Source: JBGVMW01 sp045125095
GTDB lineage: Bacteria; Bacillota; Clostridia; Lachnospirales; Lachnospiraceae
Assembly: GCA_045125095.1 (NCBI GenBank)
Contig: JBGVMW010000011.1
Location: 1 to 22,944, forward strand
Direction: 5' to 3'
DNA: 22,944 nucleotides
Shown in pieces: positions 6,984-14,362 of this stretch. The stretch's first letter is position 1; every line of letters begins with the position of its first letter. The translations under genes and the position numbers were made by a program. The notes under the pieces were generated by a model. It worked only from the letters and a program-made list of their open reading frames with translations, was not told the origin of the DNA and searched no databases.

Positions 6984-7720
6984 TGTTAAAAGAGAAAATA
7001 GCACTAGTTACCGGCGCAAGCAGAGGAATTGGTAAGGCAATTGCTATCGCATTGGCAGAAGCAGGCGCAACGGTGGTGATTAATTATAATGGCTCTAAGG
7101 AACGAGCTGACGAAGTGAAAACGCAGATTGAAGGTATGGGTGGAAACGCCATTACATATCAGTGTGATGTGTCTGATTTTACAGCAGTCGAGAGCATGAT
7201 GAAAGAATTAGTAAAAGAATATGGTAAGATAGATATTCTTGTGAATAATGCGGGAATCACACGGGACAATCTGATTATGAAAATGAAAGAAGAAGATTTT
7301 GATGCTGTTATTGATACCAATCTGAAGGGTGCATTTAACACAATTAAATGTCTCTCCAGACAGATGTTAAAGCAGAGAAGTGGAAAAATAGTAAATATTG
7401 CTTCTGTATCCGGTGTTGTGGGTAACGCGGGACAGGCGAATTACAGTGCAGCAAAAGCAGGTATGATTGGTCTTACAAAGGCAATGGCAAAAGAATTATC
7501 ATCCAGAGGGATTAATGTAAATGCAGTAGCACCAGGATTTATTGAAACAGACATGACAGCAGCATTATCTGATGAGGTGAAGAAAGTGGCAGAACAGAGC
7601 ATTCCTTTTGGTAGAATGGGTAAGCCGGAGGAAATTGCAGATGCAGTTGTATTTTTAGCATCTGACAAAGCATCTTATATCACAGGTCAGGTATTATGTG
7701 TTGATGGTGGCATGGTATAG
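6983..7720 (+). CDS. fabG: 3-oxoacyl-ACP reductase
   Basis: NADPH-dependent reduction of 3-oxoacyl-ACP to 3-hydroxyacyl-ACP. The 245-residue short-chain dehydrogenase has the cofactor motif TGASRGIG (residues 10-17), NNAG near 88-91, catalytic Asn114, Ser141 in NIASVSG and the YSAAK pair Tyr154/Lys158, ending with GQVLCVDGGM. The ATG overlaps the fabD stop by one base, and an AGGAGAA ribosome site lies in the fabD end. The closest alternatives are other SDR enzymes, but the operon context and motif set fit FabG. Confidence 0.96.
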   Translation: MLKEKIALVTGASRGIGKAIAIALAEAGATVVINYNGSKERADEVKTQIEGMGGNAITYQCDVSDFTAVESMMKELVKEYGKIDILVNNAGITRDNLIMKMKEEDFDAVIDTNLKGAFNTIKCLSRQMLKQRSGKIVNIASVSGVVGNAGQANYSAAKAGMIGLTKAMAKELSSRGINVNAVAPGFIETDMTAALSDEVKKVAEQSIPFGRMGKPEEIADAVVFLASDKASYITGQVLCVDGGMV

Positions 7721-7809
7721 TTTAAAAATATAATATGATGCGTTATAACTTGAACGCGCAGGTATACAGTTTAGGCAAAATCAGGGATTTCTCTGGGAAA
7801 GAGGTAAAA

Positions 7810-9045
7810 ATGAGAAGAGTTGTTGTAACAGGTATGGGAGCAGTGACTCCTATTGGTTTAAGTGTAGAAGAATTCTGGAATGGAATCAAAGAAGGAAAGA
7901 CAGGATTTGGCGAAATCAGTTATTTTGATGCAAGTGAATATAAAGCTACGATTGCAGCAGAATTAAAGGGATTTGATGCTAAGAATTATATGGATTTTAA
8001 AGCAGCCAAGAGAATGGAGCCGTTCAGCCAGTATGCAGTAGTGGCAGCTAAGGAAGCTATCGCAGATGCAGGTCTTGACATGGAAAAAGAAGATGCGTTC
8101 CGTGTAGGATGTTCAATCGGTTCTGGTGTAGGTAGTTTACAGGCAATGGAAAGAGAACACAATAAGCTGGTTGAAAAAGGACCTGCCAGAGTGAATCCAT
8201 TATTCGTACCATTGGTGATTACAAATATGGCTGCTGGAAATGTTTCTATCCAGTTTGGCTTAAAGGGTAAAAGTATCAACGTAGTTACTGCATGTGCAAC
8301 GGGTACACACTCTATCGGTGAAGCATTCCGTTCTATCCAGCATGGTGAAGCAGATGTTATGGTTGCCGGAGGTGCAGAAGGTTCTATTACACCAATTGGT
8401 GTCGCAGGCTTTGGCGCGCTGAATGCATTGTCTCCATCTACAGATCCTAAGAGATGTTCGATTCCGTTTGATAAGGATAGAAGTGGCTTTGTTATGGGTG
8501 AAGGTGCTGGTGTTGTTGTTCTTGAAGAGCTTTCTCATGCGCAGGCAAGAGGTGCGAAAATTTATGCAGAAGTAGTTGGATATGGTTGTACATCAGATGC
8601 TTACCATATTACTTCCCCTGCTGAGGATGGTTCCGGTGCAGCGAAAGCAATGGAATATGCAGTCCAGGATGCAGGTGTAGCAATGGAAGACATTACTTAT
8701 ATTAATGCACATGGTACAAGTACACATTTGAATGATTTGTTTGAGACAAGAGCGATTAAGATGGCATTTGGTGAGCATGCTTATAACATTAAGATTAACT
8801 CTACCAAGTCTATGATTGGTCATTTATTAGGTGCTGCTGGTGCGGTAGAATTTATTACCTGCGTAAAGGAAATGGAGGAAGGTTATTTGCATCAGAATGT
8901 TGGATTGGAAACACCTGATGAAGAACTGGATCTTGACTACATTAAGGGTCAGGGCGTGAATCAGGAGATTGAGTATGCATTATCTAATTCATTAGGTTTT
9001 GGTGGACATAATGCATGTCTTTTAGTTAAAAAATTCAATGCATAA
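7810..9045 (+). CDS. fabF: 3-oxoacyl-ACP synthase II
   Basis: Condenses malonyl-ACP with acyl-ACP to extend the chain. The 411-residue product carries the Cys-His-His triad: Cys162 in VTACATGTHS, His301 in NAHGTSTH and His338 in GHLLGAAG, the signature of FabF/FabB rather than the initiating FabH. AAAGAGGT at 7798-7805 and the family start MRRVVVTGMG select the ATG at 7810. The in-frame extension back to 7735 adds an unrelated 25 residues without a ribosome site. No fabH, the priming synthase, is present in the window. Confidence 0.96.
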   Translation: MRRVVVTGMGAVTPIGLSVEEFWNGIKEGKTGFGEISYFDASEYKATIAAELKGFDAKNYMDFKAAKRMEPFSQYAVVAAKEAIADAGLDMEKEDAFRVGCSIGSGVGSLQAMEREHNKLVEKGPARVNPLFVPLVITNMAAGNVSIQFGLKGKSINVVTACATGTHSIGEAFRSIQHGEADVMVAGGAEGSITPIGVAGFGALNALSPSTDPKRCSIPFDKDRSGFVMGEGAGVVVLEELSHAQARGAKIYAEVVGYGCTSDAYHITSPAEDGSGAAKAMEYAVQDAGVAMEDITYINAHGTSTHLNDLFETRAIKMAFGEHAYNIKINSTKSMIGHLLGAAGAVEFITCVKEMEEGYLHQNVGLETPDEELDLDYIKGQGVNQEIEYALSNSLGFGGHNACLLVKKFNA

Positions 9046-9061
9046 TCCGAACAGGCAGATA

Positions 9062-9096
9062 CCTGTTGCAGACACTATGTAAGCAATTGCAACAGG
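9062..9096 (+). repeat. Stem-loop next to the accB ribosome binding site
   Basis: CCTGTTGCA (9062-9070) pairs perfectly with TGCAACAGG (9088-9096) across a 17-base loop. The 3' arm runs directly into GGGGAAAGAGG, the accB ribosome site region. It may stabilise a processed message or modulate accB translation. There is no U tract, so a terminator is unlikely. Confidence 0.45.
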
Positions 9097-9111
9097 GGAA
9101 AGAGGTGTATG

Positions 9112-9552
9112 ATGGATATCGAAAATATTCTTACTTTGATAAAAGCAGTATCTGATTCGAAATTAGAGAATTTTGAGTACAAGGATGAAGGAGTTAAGCT
9201 GGTGTTAAATAAAGCAGCTTCTGGCAAAGTACAGGCTTTTGCCAGTGAGACAGTACAGACGGTTGTTCAGAATACAGTAAGTATTCCGGAGGCAGAGGCA
9301 CCAGCAGCTGAAATGGCAGGCAATGAAGTGAAGTCTCCATTAGTAGGAACTTTTTATGCGGCTCCTGCTGAAAACGCAGAACCATTTGTAAAGGTTGGCG
9401 ACAAAGTAACAAAAGGTCAGGTTATTGCCATCGTAGAAGCAATGAAGCTGATGAATGAAATTGAATGTGAGTATGACGGTGAAATAGCAGCCATACTTGT
9501 AGAGAATGGTGAAATGGTAGAATATGGTCAGCCGTTGTTTATCATTCGTTAA
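9112..9552 (+). CDS. accB: Biotin carboxyl carrier protein of acetyl-CoA carboxylase
   Basis: Carries carboxybiotin between biotin carboxylase (AccC) and carboxyltransferase (AccDA). The 146-residue product has an N-terminal helical segment, an Ala/Pro/Glu-rich linker (about residues 45-72) and the biotinyl domain with VEAMKLMNE, in which Lys112 is the biotin site. Of two adjacent ATG codons, 9112 is better spaced from AGAGG at 9101-9105 and gives the usual MDIENI start; 9109 would add one Met. A stem-loop overlaps the upstream region. Lipoyl carriers are excluded by the EAMKM-type motif and the context. Confidence 0.95.
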   Translation: MDIENILTLIKAVSDSKLENFEYKDEGVKLVLNKAASGKVQAFASETVQTVVQNTVSIPEAEAPAAEMAGNEVKSPLVGTFYAAPAENAEPFVKVGDKVTKGQVIAIVEAMKLMNEIECEYDGEIAAILVENGEMVEYGQPLFIIR

Positions 9553-9596
9553 TCAATCCCACATGTGGAGCGTTGGATTAAAGAATTAGAGTGTTG

Positions 9597-9629
9597 AAAG
9601 AAATTTTGTACATTGTACAAAATTTCTTT
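9597..9629. repeat. 33-bp perfect palindrome between accB and fabZ
   Basis: AAAGAAATTTTGTACA (9597-9612) is exactly mirrored by TGTACAAAATTTCTTT (9614-9629) around one central base. Being almost all A/T it would form a weak but long hairpin, followed by GTTTTG. It may be a partial terminator or RNA-processing site, or a protein-binding dyad, inside an otherwise continuous operon. Confidence 0.55.
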
Positions 9630-9667
9630 GTTTTGAGTGCCGATTCATGGCAGATAGAGAGGTAATT

Positions 9668-10096
9668 ATGTCTTTACTTAGTACAAAGGAAATTATGGAA
9701 ATTATTCCGCACAGGCAACCGTTTCTTCTGATTGATACCATTGAAGAGATGGAAGAAGGAAAACGTGCAGTTGGAAAGAAATGTGTAAGCTATAATGAAC
9801 CATTTTTTGCAGGTCATTTTCCACAGGAACCAATTATGCCGGGGGTTCTTATTTTAGAAGCTTTAGCTCAGGTGGGGGCTGTGTCAATCCTTTCCATGCC
9901 GGAGCATAAAGGTAAGCTGGCTATTTTTGGTGGTATGAATAATGTAAAATTCAAAGGGAAAGTAGTTCCCGGAGATGTATTAATGTTAGAAGTGGAGATT
10001 ATCAAGCAAAAAGGACCGATTGGTGTAGGGAATGGTAAAGCATATGTAAACGGTAAGCTGGTAACATCCGCAGAACTTACTTTTGTTGTACAGTAG
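9668..10096 (+). CDS. fabZ: 3-hydroxyacyl-ACP dehydratase
   Basis: Dehydrates 3-hydroxyacyl-ACP to trans-2-enoyl-ACP. The 142-residue hot-dog-fold protein has IPHRQPFLLID near the N-terminus and the active-site stretch AGHFPQEPIMPGVLILEALAQ, with His50 and Glu64 as the catalytic pair. GAGAGG at 9657-9662 selects the ATG at 9668; an upstream ATG at 9647 would add seven residues across that ribosome site. FabA is less likely because of the short length and the HFP...PGVL form. Its position between accB and accC is the usual clostridial order. Confidence 0.95.
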   Translation: MSLLSTKEIMEIIPHRQPFLLIDTIEEMEEGKRAVGKKCVSYNEPFFAGHFPQEPIMPGVLILEALAQVGAVSILSMPEHKGKLAIFGGMNNVKFKGKVVPGDVLMLEVEIIKQKGPIGVGNGKAYVNGKLVTSAELTFVVQ

Positions 10097-10126
10097 CAAA
10101 AAGAATGTTTGAATTTAGGAGGCATC

Positions 10127-11488
10127 ATGTTTCGTAAAATATTAATTGCTAACCGCGGAGAGATTGCGGTGCGCATTATCAGAGCGTGCAGAGAAATGGG
10201 CATTGAAACTGTGGCTGTTTACTCAGAAGCTGATAAGGATGCATTGCATACACAGTTAGCCGATGAAGCAATCTGTATTGGTCCTGCTCTGGCAGCAGAT
10301 AGCTATCTGAATATGGAGCGTATTGTAAGTGCGACTATTGTAACTGGAGCAGAAGCAATTCATCCAGGATTTGGTTTCCTGTCTGAAAATGCAAAATTTG
10401 TGGATATGTGCAGTAAATGCAATATTACGTTTATTGGACCATCAGCAGAGGTTATTCATAAGATGGGTAACAAATCTGAAGCAAGAAAAACAATGATGGA
10501 TGCAGGGGTACCGGTTGTTCCGGGAACAAAAGAGCCTGTGTTTACCGTAAAAGAAGGCTTAGAACAGGCAGAGATAATCGGTTATCCTGTTATGGTGAAG
10601 GCTTCTTCTGGTGGTGGTGGAAAGGGTATGCGTGTAATTCGCAATGCAGAAGAATTTCCAAATCTATTCGAAATAGCCCAGAAAGAGTCGATTGCCGGTT
10701 TTGGTGATGATACAATGTACATTGAGCGCTTTGTGGAAGACCCAAGACACATTGAATTTCAGATTATGGCAGATCGCCATGGCAATGTTGTTCAATTAGG
10801 AGAAAGAGATTGTTCTTTGCAGAGAAGACATCAGAAGGTGTTAGAAGAATCTCCTTCTGTGGCACTGACTCCGGAACTTCGTAAGAAGATGGGAGAAACT
10901 GCTGTTTTGGCAGCAAAGGCAGCACAGTACGAAGGTGCAGGAACCATTGAATTTTTATTAGATAAGAACAAAGATTTTTACTTTATGGAAATGAATACAA
11001 GAATCCAGGTAGAGCATCCGGTTACAGAGATGGTGACAGGTCTGGATTTGATTAAGGAGCAGATTCGTGTGGCAGCAGGAGAAAAGTTATCCTTCCGTCA
11101 GGAGGATGTTGTACTTCGAGGACATGCGATAGAGTGCCGAATCAATGCAGAACGTCCGGCTAAGAACTTTATGCCAAGTCCAGGTGTGATAAAAAGTATA
11201 CATTTACCAGGGGGGAATGGTGTACGTGTAGATACAGCCGTGTATCAGGACTATGCAATTCCACCATACTATGATTCCATGATTGGTAAAATCATTGTAC
11301 ATGATAAAGACAGAGCATCTGCAATTGCAAAAATGCAGAGTGCATTGGGTGAGTTAATTATTGAAGGTGTTGATACAAATATTGATTTCCTATATGAAAT
11401 TTTATGTCATGAGAATTTTATAAGTGGAGAGTTTAACACCAGTTTTATTGAAAATAATCCGCAGCTTTACGAAGATGCGCAAGGTTAG
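10127..11488 (+). CDS. accC: Biotin carboxylase subunit of acetyl-CoA carboxylase
   Basis: ATP-dependent carboxylation of the biotin on AccB. The 453-residue product starts MFRKILIANRGEIAVRIIRA, contains the ATP-grasp glycine loop KASSGGGGKGMR, the HIEFQIMAD segment, the MNTRIQVEHPVTE active-site stretch, and the C-terminal biotin carboxylase domain (AIECRINAE, MPSPGVI, YDSMIGKIIV). AGGAGG at 10117-10122 selects the ATG at 10127. The length is normal, with no fused biotin or carboxyltransferase domain, which excludes pyruvate carboxylase. It follows fabZ by 30 bp. Confidence 0.96.
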   Translation: MFRKILIANRGEIAVRIIRACREMGIETVAVYSEADKDALHTQLADEAICIGPALAADSYLNMERIVSATIVTGAEAIHPGFGFLSENAKFVDMCSKCNITFIGPSAEVIHKMGNKSEARKTMMDAGVPVVPGTKEPVFTVKEGLEQAEIIGYPVMVKASSGGGGKGMRVIRNAEEFPNLFEIAQKESIAGFGDDTMYIERFVEDPRHIEFQIMADRHGNVVQLGERDCSLQRRHQKVLEESPSVALTPELRKKMGETAVLAAKAAQYEGAGTIEFLLDKNKDFYFMEMNTRIQVEHPVTEMVTGLDLIKEQIRVAAGEKLSFRQEDVVLRGHAIECRINAERPAKNFMPSPGVIKSIHLPGGNGVRVDTAVYQDYAIPPYYDSMIGKIIVHDKDRASAIAKMQSALGELIIEGVDTNIDFLYEILCHENFISGEFNTSFIENNPQLYEDAQG

Positions 11489-11514
11489 TCTGAAAGGTTA
11501 GAATCGAGGTTGTT

Positions 11515-13218
11515 ATGCTTAAATTTAAGAAAACAAATAATGGTGTAGGACAGAAGGACAATAAAGCTCAATCCAGAACATCTACGGAACCACAGATACC
11601 GGAAGGATTGTGGATAAAGTGTCCAAAATGTGGGGAAGCGCTGTATAAGGAGGATGTAGTTGCAAAATCTTACGTCTGCTACAAATGTGATGCTTATTTC
11701 CGTGTAAGAACGAAAAACAGACTGCGTATGGTGTTAGACCGTGCCAGTTTTGAGGAGTGGGATGCTGACTTGCACTCCAACGATCCGCTTCATTTTGAGG
11801 GATATGCAGAAAAATTAAATCAGGTACAGGAAAAAACTAAGCTTTCTGAGGCTGTTACTACAGGAAAAGGTACCATCAATGGTGTAGAGACTGCCATTGG
11901 TGTCAGCGACGCCAGATTTCTTATGGGAAGCATGGGGCAGGCAGTGGGTGAAAAAATTGCCAGAATGTTTGAGCGTGCTACGGAAGAAAAGCTTCCGGTT
12001 ATTATGTTTTGCTGTTCTGGTGGCGCAAGAATGCAGGAGGGAATGGTTTCATTGATGCAGATGGCAAAGACCTCCGCAGCAGTGAAAAAACATTCAGAGG
12101 CAGGTCTTCTTTATATCTCCGTTTTGACAGACCCGACTACCGGTGGTGTGACAGCAAGCTATGCGATGTTAGGTGATATTATACTTGCAGAACCGGGAGC
12201 ATTAATTGGTTTTGCTGGACCAAGAGTCATTGAGCAGACAATTGGTCAGAAATTACCAGAAGGCTTCCAGAAAGCAGAATTTTGTTTAGAACATGGTCTG
12301 ATTGATGGAATTGTAGGACGAGAGAATCTGAAGCAGGTGCTGTATCAGTTAATTTGCATGCATAAGGGGATTCCATGTGAGGTATCTGACTTTATGGAGT
12401 TAGGTAGCAAGAGCGTTTCTCGTGGTTCGAAAAAGCTACTCACTCCATGGGAGAGAGTGAAGCTTTCCAGAAAAATGGAGCGTGCCAATGCGCTGGATTA
12501 TATAGAAGGTTTGTTTGAAGGTTTTGTTGAGATGCACGGAGACCGTCATTTTGCAGATGATAAAGCAATTGTTGGTGGTATTGCATATTTCCATGGTACA
12601 CCAGTGACAGTAATTGGTGTGCAAAAAGGAAAAAATACAAAGGATTATATTGCACATAACTTTGGAATGCCTTCTCCGGAAGGATACCGTAAAGCACTTC
12701 GTCTGATGAAACAGGCAGAGAAGTTTAAAAGACCAATTATCTGTTTTGTGGATACACCAGGTGCATTTTGTGGTCTGGAAGCAGAGGAACGTGGACAGGG
12801 AGAAGCGATTGCCAGAAATATTATGGAAATGTCAGCACTTGAGGTACCGGTTCTTAGTATTATGATTGGTGAAGGCGGTAGTGGTGGTGCATTAGCATTA
12901 GCTGTGGCAAATGAAGTGTGGATGCTGGAAAATGCAACATACTCTATTTTGTCTCCGGAGGGTTTTGCATCCATACTCTGGAAAGACAGCAAGCGTGCGG
13001 AAGAAGCTGCTGGTGTAATGAAGATTACAGCTGCTGACTTAAAAGAACTTGGTATTGTGGAACGTATTATTGAGGAGTTAGAACCGGCAGGTGATGGTGA
13101 TATGGGAGATATCTTCAAGCAAATTGCTGATGCAATGGATAGTTTCCTTGCAGAATATGAAGATTTGTCTGCTGAGGAAATTCGCAACAGACGTTATGAG
13201 CGTTTTCGTAAGATGTAG
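11515..13218 (+). CDS. accDA: Fused acetyl-CoA carboxylase carboxyltransferase, beta plus alpha subunits
   Basis: Transfers the carboxyl group from biotin to acetyl-CoA to give malonyl-CoA. The single 567-residue chain has an AccD half (about 30-295) with a zinc ribbon, Cys36/Cys39 and Cys55/Cys58, and carboxyltransferase motifs CCSGGARMQEG and DPTTGGVTASYAMLGD. An AccA half (about 305-540) follows, with TPWERVKLSRK, MHGDRHFADD, GMPSPEGYRKALR, FVDTPGAFCG and GEGGSGGALA. There is no stop or restart between the halves. In most bacteria these are two proteins. The AccA half is short at its N-terminus compared with free AccA. A short unconserved N-terminal tail precedes the zinc ribbon. The fusion enforces one-to-one subunit ratio. 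Confidence 0.94.
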   Translation: MLKFKKTNNGVGQKDNKAQSRTSTEPQIPEGLWIKCPKCGEALYKEDVVAKSYVCYKCDAYFRVRTKNRLRMVLDRASFEEWDADLHSNDPLHFEGYAEKLNQVQEKTKLSEAVTTGKGTINGVETAIGVSDARFLMGSMGQAVGEKIARMFERATEEKLPVIMFCCSGGARMQEGMVSLMQMAKTSAAVKKHSEAGLLYISVLTDPTTGGVTASYAMLGDIILAEPGALIGFAGPRVIEQTIGQKLPEGFQKAEFCLEHGLIDGIVGRENLKQVLYQLICMHKGIPCEVSDFMELGSKSVSRGSKKLLTPWERVKLSRKMERANALDYIEGLFEGFVEMHGDRHFADDKAIVGGIAYFHGTPVTVIGVQKGKNTKDYIAHNFGMPSPEGYRKALRLMKQAEKFKRPIICFVDTPGAFCGLEAEERGQGEAIARNIMEMSALEVPVLSIMIGEGGSGGALALAVANEVWMLENATYSILSPEGFASILWKDSKRAEEAAGVMKITAADLKELGIVERIIEELEPAGDGDMGDIFKQIADAMDSFLAEYEDLSAEEIRNRRYERFRKM

Positions 13219-13333
13219 GACTTTTTTACTGTTTACAATCCCGACTAATACTGATAGAATAATAGTTTGTGGGTGTGAGAGGCGAAAACGCGCAACAAAT
13301 TGAGTTTGTAAGTGTAAAATTCAGAAAAATCGT

Positions 13334-13341
13334 GGTAAAAT
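13334..13341 (+). promoter_or_regulatory. Possible extended -10 promoter for the sirtuin-like gene
   Basis: TGGTAAAAT forms an extended -10 (TG, one base, TAAAAT at 13336-13341) about 72 bp before the start codon. The -35 at the right distance (TGTAAA, 13313-13318) is weak. The 195-bp gap after accDA has no clear intrinsic terminator, so some read-through from the fatty-acid operon is possible. Confidence 0.35.
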
Positions 13342-13413
13342 ATAACTATAGATAAGACGAATAGCGTGTTCATACTCAGCAAAAGATGTAGTCAGAAAAA
13401 AGGAGGGATAACT

Positions 13414-14142
13414 ATGCAAAAGAAATTGGATTTATTAAATGTGATGATAAAGGATTGTGATAACATTGTTTGCCTGGCTGGAATGGGGCTGGTAGATGAA
13501 AGTCATTATCCAAATCACCGTTCATCTGCACATGCATATGAGACAGAGAAGAAATATGGTTATTCTCCTGAGGAGCTTCTTAGTACACGTTTTTACAACA
13601 CAAGACCAGAGCAGTTTTACGAATACTACAGAAATGAAATGCTTCAGGAAGGGGAACCTTGTTCTGCCTTTTATGCTCTGAAGAATCTAGAACAACGTGG
13701 TAAACTAAAAGCGCTTGTTACAAGGAGTGTACATGGAATTGCCCGAAAGGTTGGATGTCAAAATGTACTTGAATTACATGGTAATGTACATAGAAATTTC
13801 TGTCCACGCTGTAAACGGGAATATTCCGTAGAGTATTTGAAGAATTATAAGGATATGGTTCCAGTATGTGAACAGTGTGGTGTGACAATTCATCCGGGAT
13901 TGACACTTATGGGAGAAATGATTGATAATTCTCTTATGACCACAGCAATCAATGCTGTTGAAAATGCTGATTTATTGTTGCTGCTTGGTTGTGATATGAC
14001 ATCAAGTTTGACAACTAACCTTGTAAAATATTACCGAGGAGATAAACTTGTATTAATTAATGAGAAGCATCATTATCTGGATGAGAAAGCAGATTTGGTG
14101 ATTCATGGAAGTCCAAGTCAAATATTGTCTAAGACAGTTTAA
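13414..14142 (+). CDS. Divergent SIR2-like (sirtuin-family) protein
   Basis: The 242-residue product has the sirtuin plan: Rossmann start (NIVCLAGMG, 17-25), ELHG with the candidate catalytic His122, a zinc ribbon of Cys130, Cys133, Cys152 and Cys155, then a C-terminal Rossmann half (LLLLLGCDMTSS, VLINEK). Canonical sirtuins read GAGxS and TQNIDGLH. Here the first is AGMGL and the second TRSVHGIA, so the Asn and Asp usually needed for NAD+ chemistry are Ser105 and His107, and the PDFR stretch is missing. Deacetylase activity is therefore doubtful, and NAD+ or ADP-ribose binding or another role is possible. AAAGGAGGG supports the ATG at 13414. A strong terminator follows at once, suggesting a single-gene unit. 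Confidence 0.75.
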   Translation: MQKKLDLLNVMIKDCDNIVCLAGMGLVDESHYPNHRSSAHAYETEKKYGYSPEELLSTRFYNTRPEQFYEYYRNEMLQEGEPCSAFYALKNLEQRGKLKALVTRSVHGIARKVGCQNVLELHGNVHRNFCPRCKREYSVEYLKNYKDMVPVCEQCGVTIHPGLTLMGEMIDNSLMTTAINAVENADLLLLLGCDMTSSLTTNLVKYYRGDKLVLINEKHHYLDEKADLVIHGSPSQILSKTV

Positions 14143-14176
14143 AAAATCAACAGGCAGCAATGCCTGTTGATTTTTT
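14141..14176 (+). terminator. Strong intrinsic terminator after the sirtuin-like gene
   Basis: AAAAAATCAACAGGCA (14141-14156), loop GCAA, and TGCCTGTTGATTTTTT (14161-14176) form a perfect 16-bp stem with a T6 end. The leading A tract makes it usable in both directions. It overlaps the stop codon of the sirtuin-like gene. Confidence 0.9.
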
Positions 14177-14195
14177 GCCTATTTTATCGTATAAT
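14167..14195 (+). promoter_or_regulatory. Possible second, upstream promoter for recA or a short RNA
   Basis: TTGATT (14167-14172), a 17-bp spacer and TATAAT (14190-14195) form a plausible sigma-A promoter whose -35 is embedded in the terminator arm. Transcription from about 14202 would read a small stem-loop (GAGCAG/CTGCTC, 14250-14264) before entering the recA promoter. It could be a LexA-independent recA promoter or drive a short RNA. Only sequence match supports it. Confidence 0.4.
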
Positions 14196-14291
14196 CGGTA
14201 TGTTATTTCTATTATTGATGGCAGGAGTAGTGTCCATTGCCATTATTCGGAGCAGTATCTGCTCTATTGTTCCTTTCCCATAAAAAGTATA

Positions 14292-14320
14292 TTGACAAAA
14301 GCGAACATATGTTGTATCAT
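14292..14320 (+). promoter_or_regulatory. recA promoter
   Basis: TTGACA (14292-14297), a 17-bp spacer and TATCAT (14315-14320) lie 43 bp before the recA start. The spacer is occupied by a LexA box, so repressor and polymerase would compete for the same DNA. Confidence 0.8.
14302..14314. promoter_or_regulatory. LexA (SOS) operator 1
   Basis: CGAACATATGTTG matches the Gram-positive LexA consensus CGAACATATGTTCG up to its last arm, inside the recA promoter spacer. This is the classic arrangement for SOS repression of recA in Firmicutes. Confidence 0.8.
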
Positions 14321-14325
14321 GGTTA

Positions 14326-14339
14326 CAAACATTAGTTCG
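14326..14339. promoter_or_regulatory. Candidate LexA operator 2 at the recA start site
   Basis: CAAACATTAGTTCG agrees with the 14-base Gram-positive LexA consensus at 11 positions, with an intact right half GTTCG. It begins 5 bp after the -10 and covers the expected start site. The centres of the two boxes are about 24 bp apart. Weaker than operator 1. Confidence 0.45.
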
Positions 14340-14362
14340 CATATAATAAGGAGAGAAGATTC

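Noticed and set aside
12436..13187. Minus-strand reading frames within accDA
   Set aside because: Antisense shadows of a conserved coding region without ribosome sites or recognisable domains.
14200..14283. A 27-residue hydrophobic reading frame downstream of TATAAT at 14190-14195
   Set aside because: No ribosome site, and the start would lie at or before the predicted transcription start; probably chance in an AT-rich leader.
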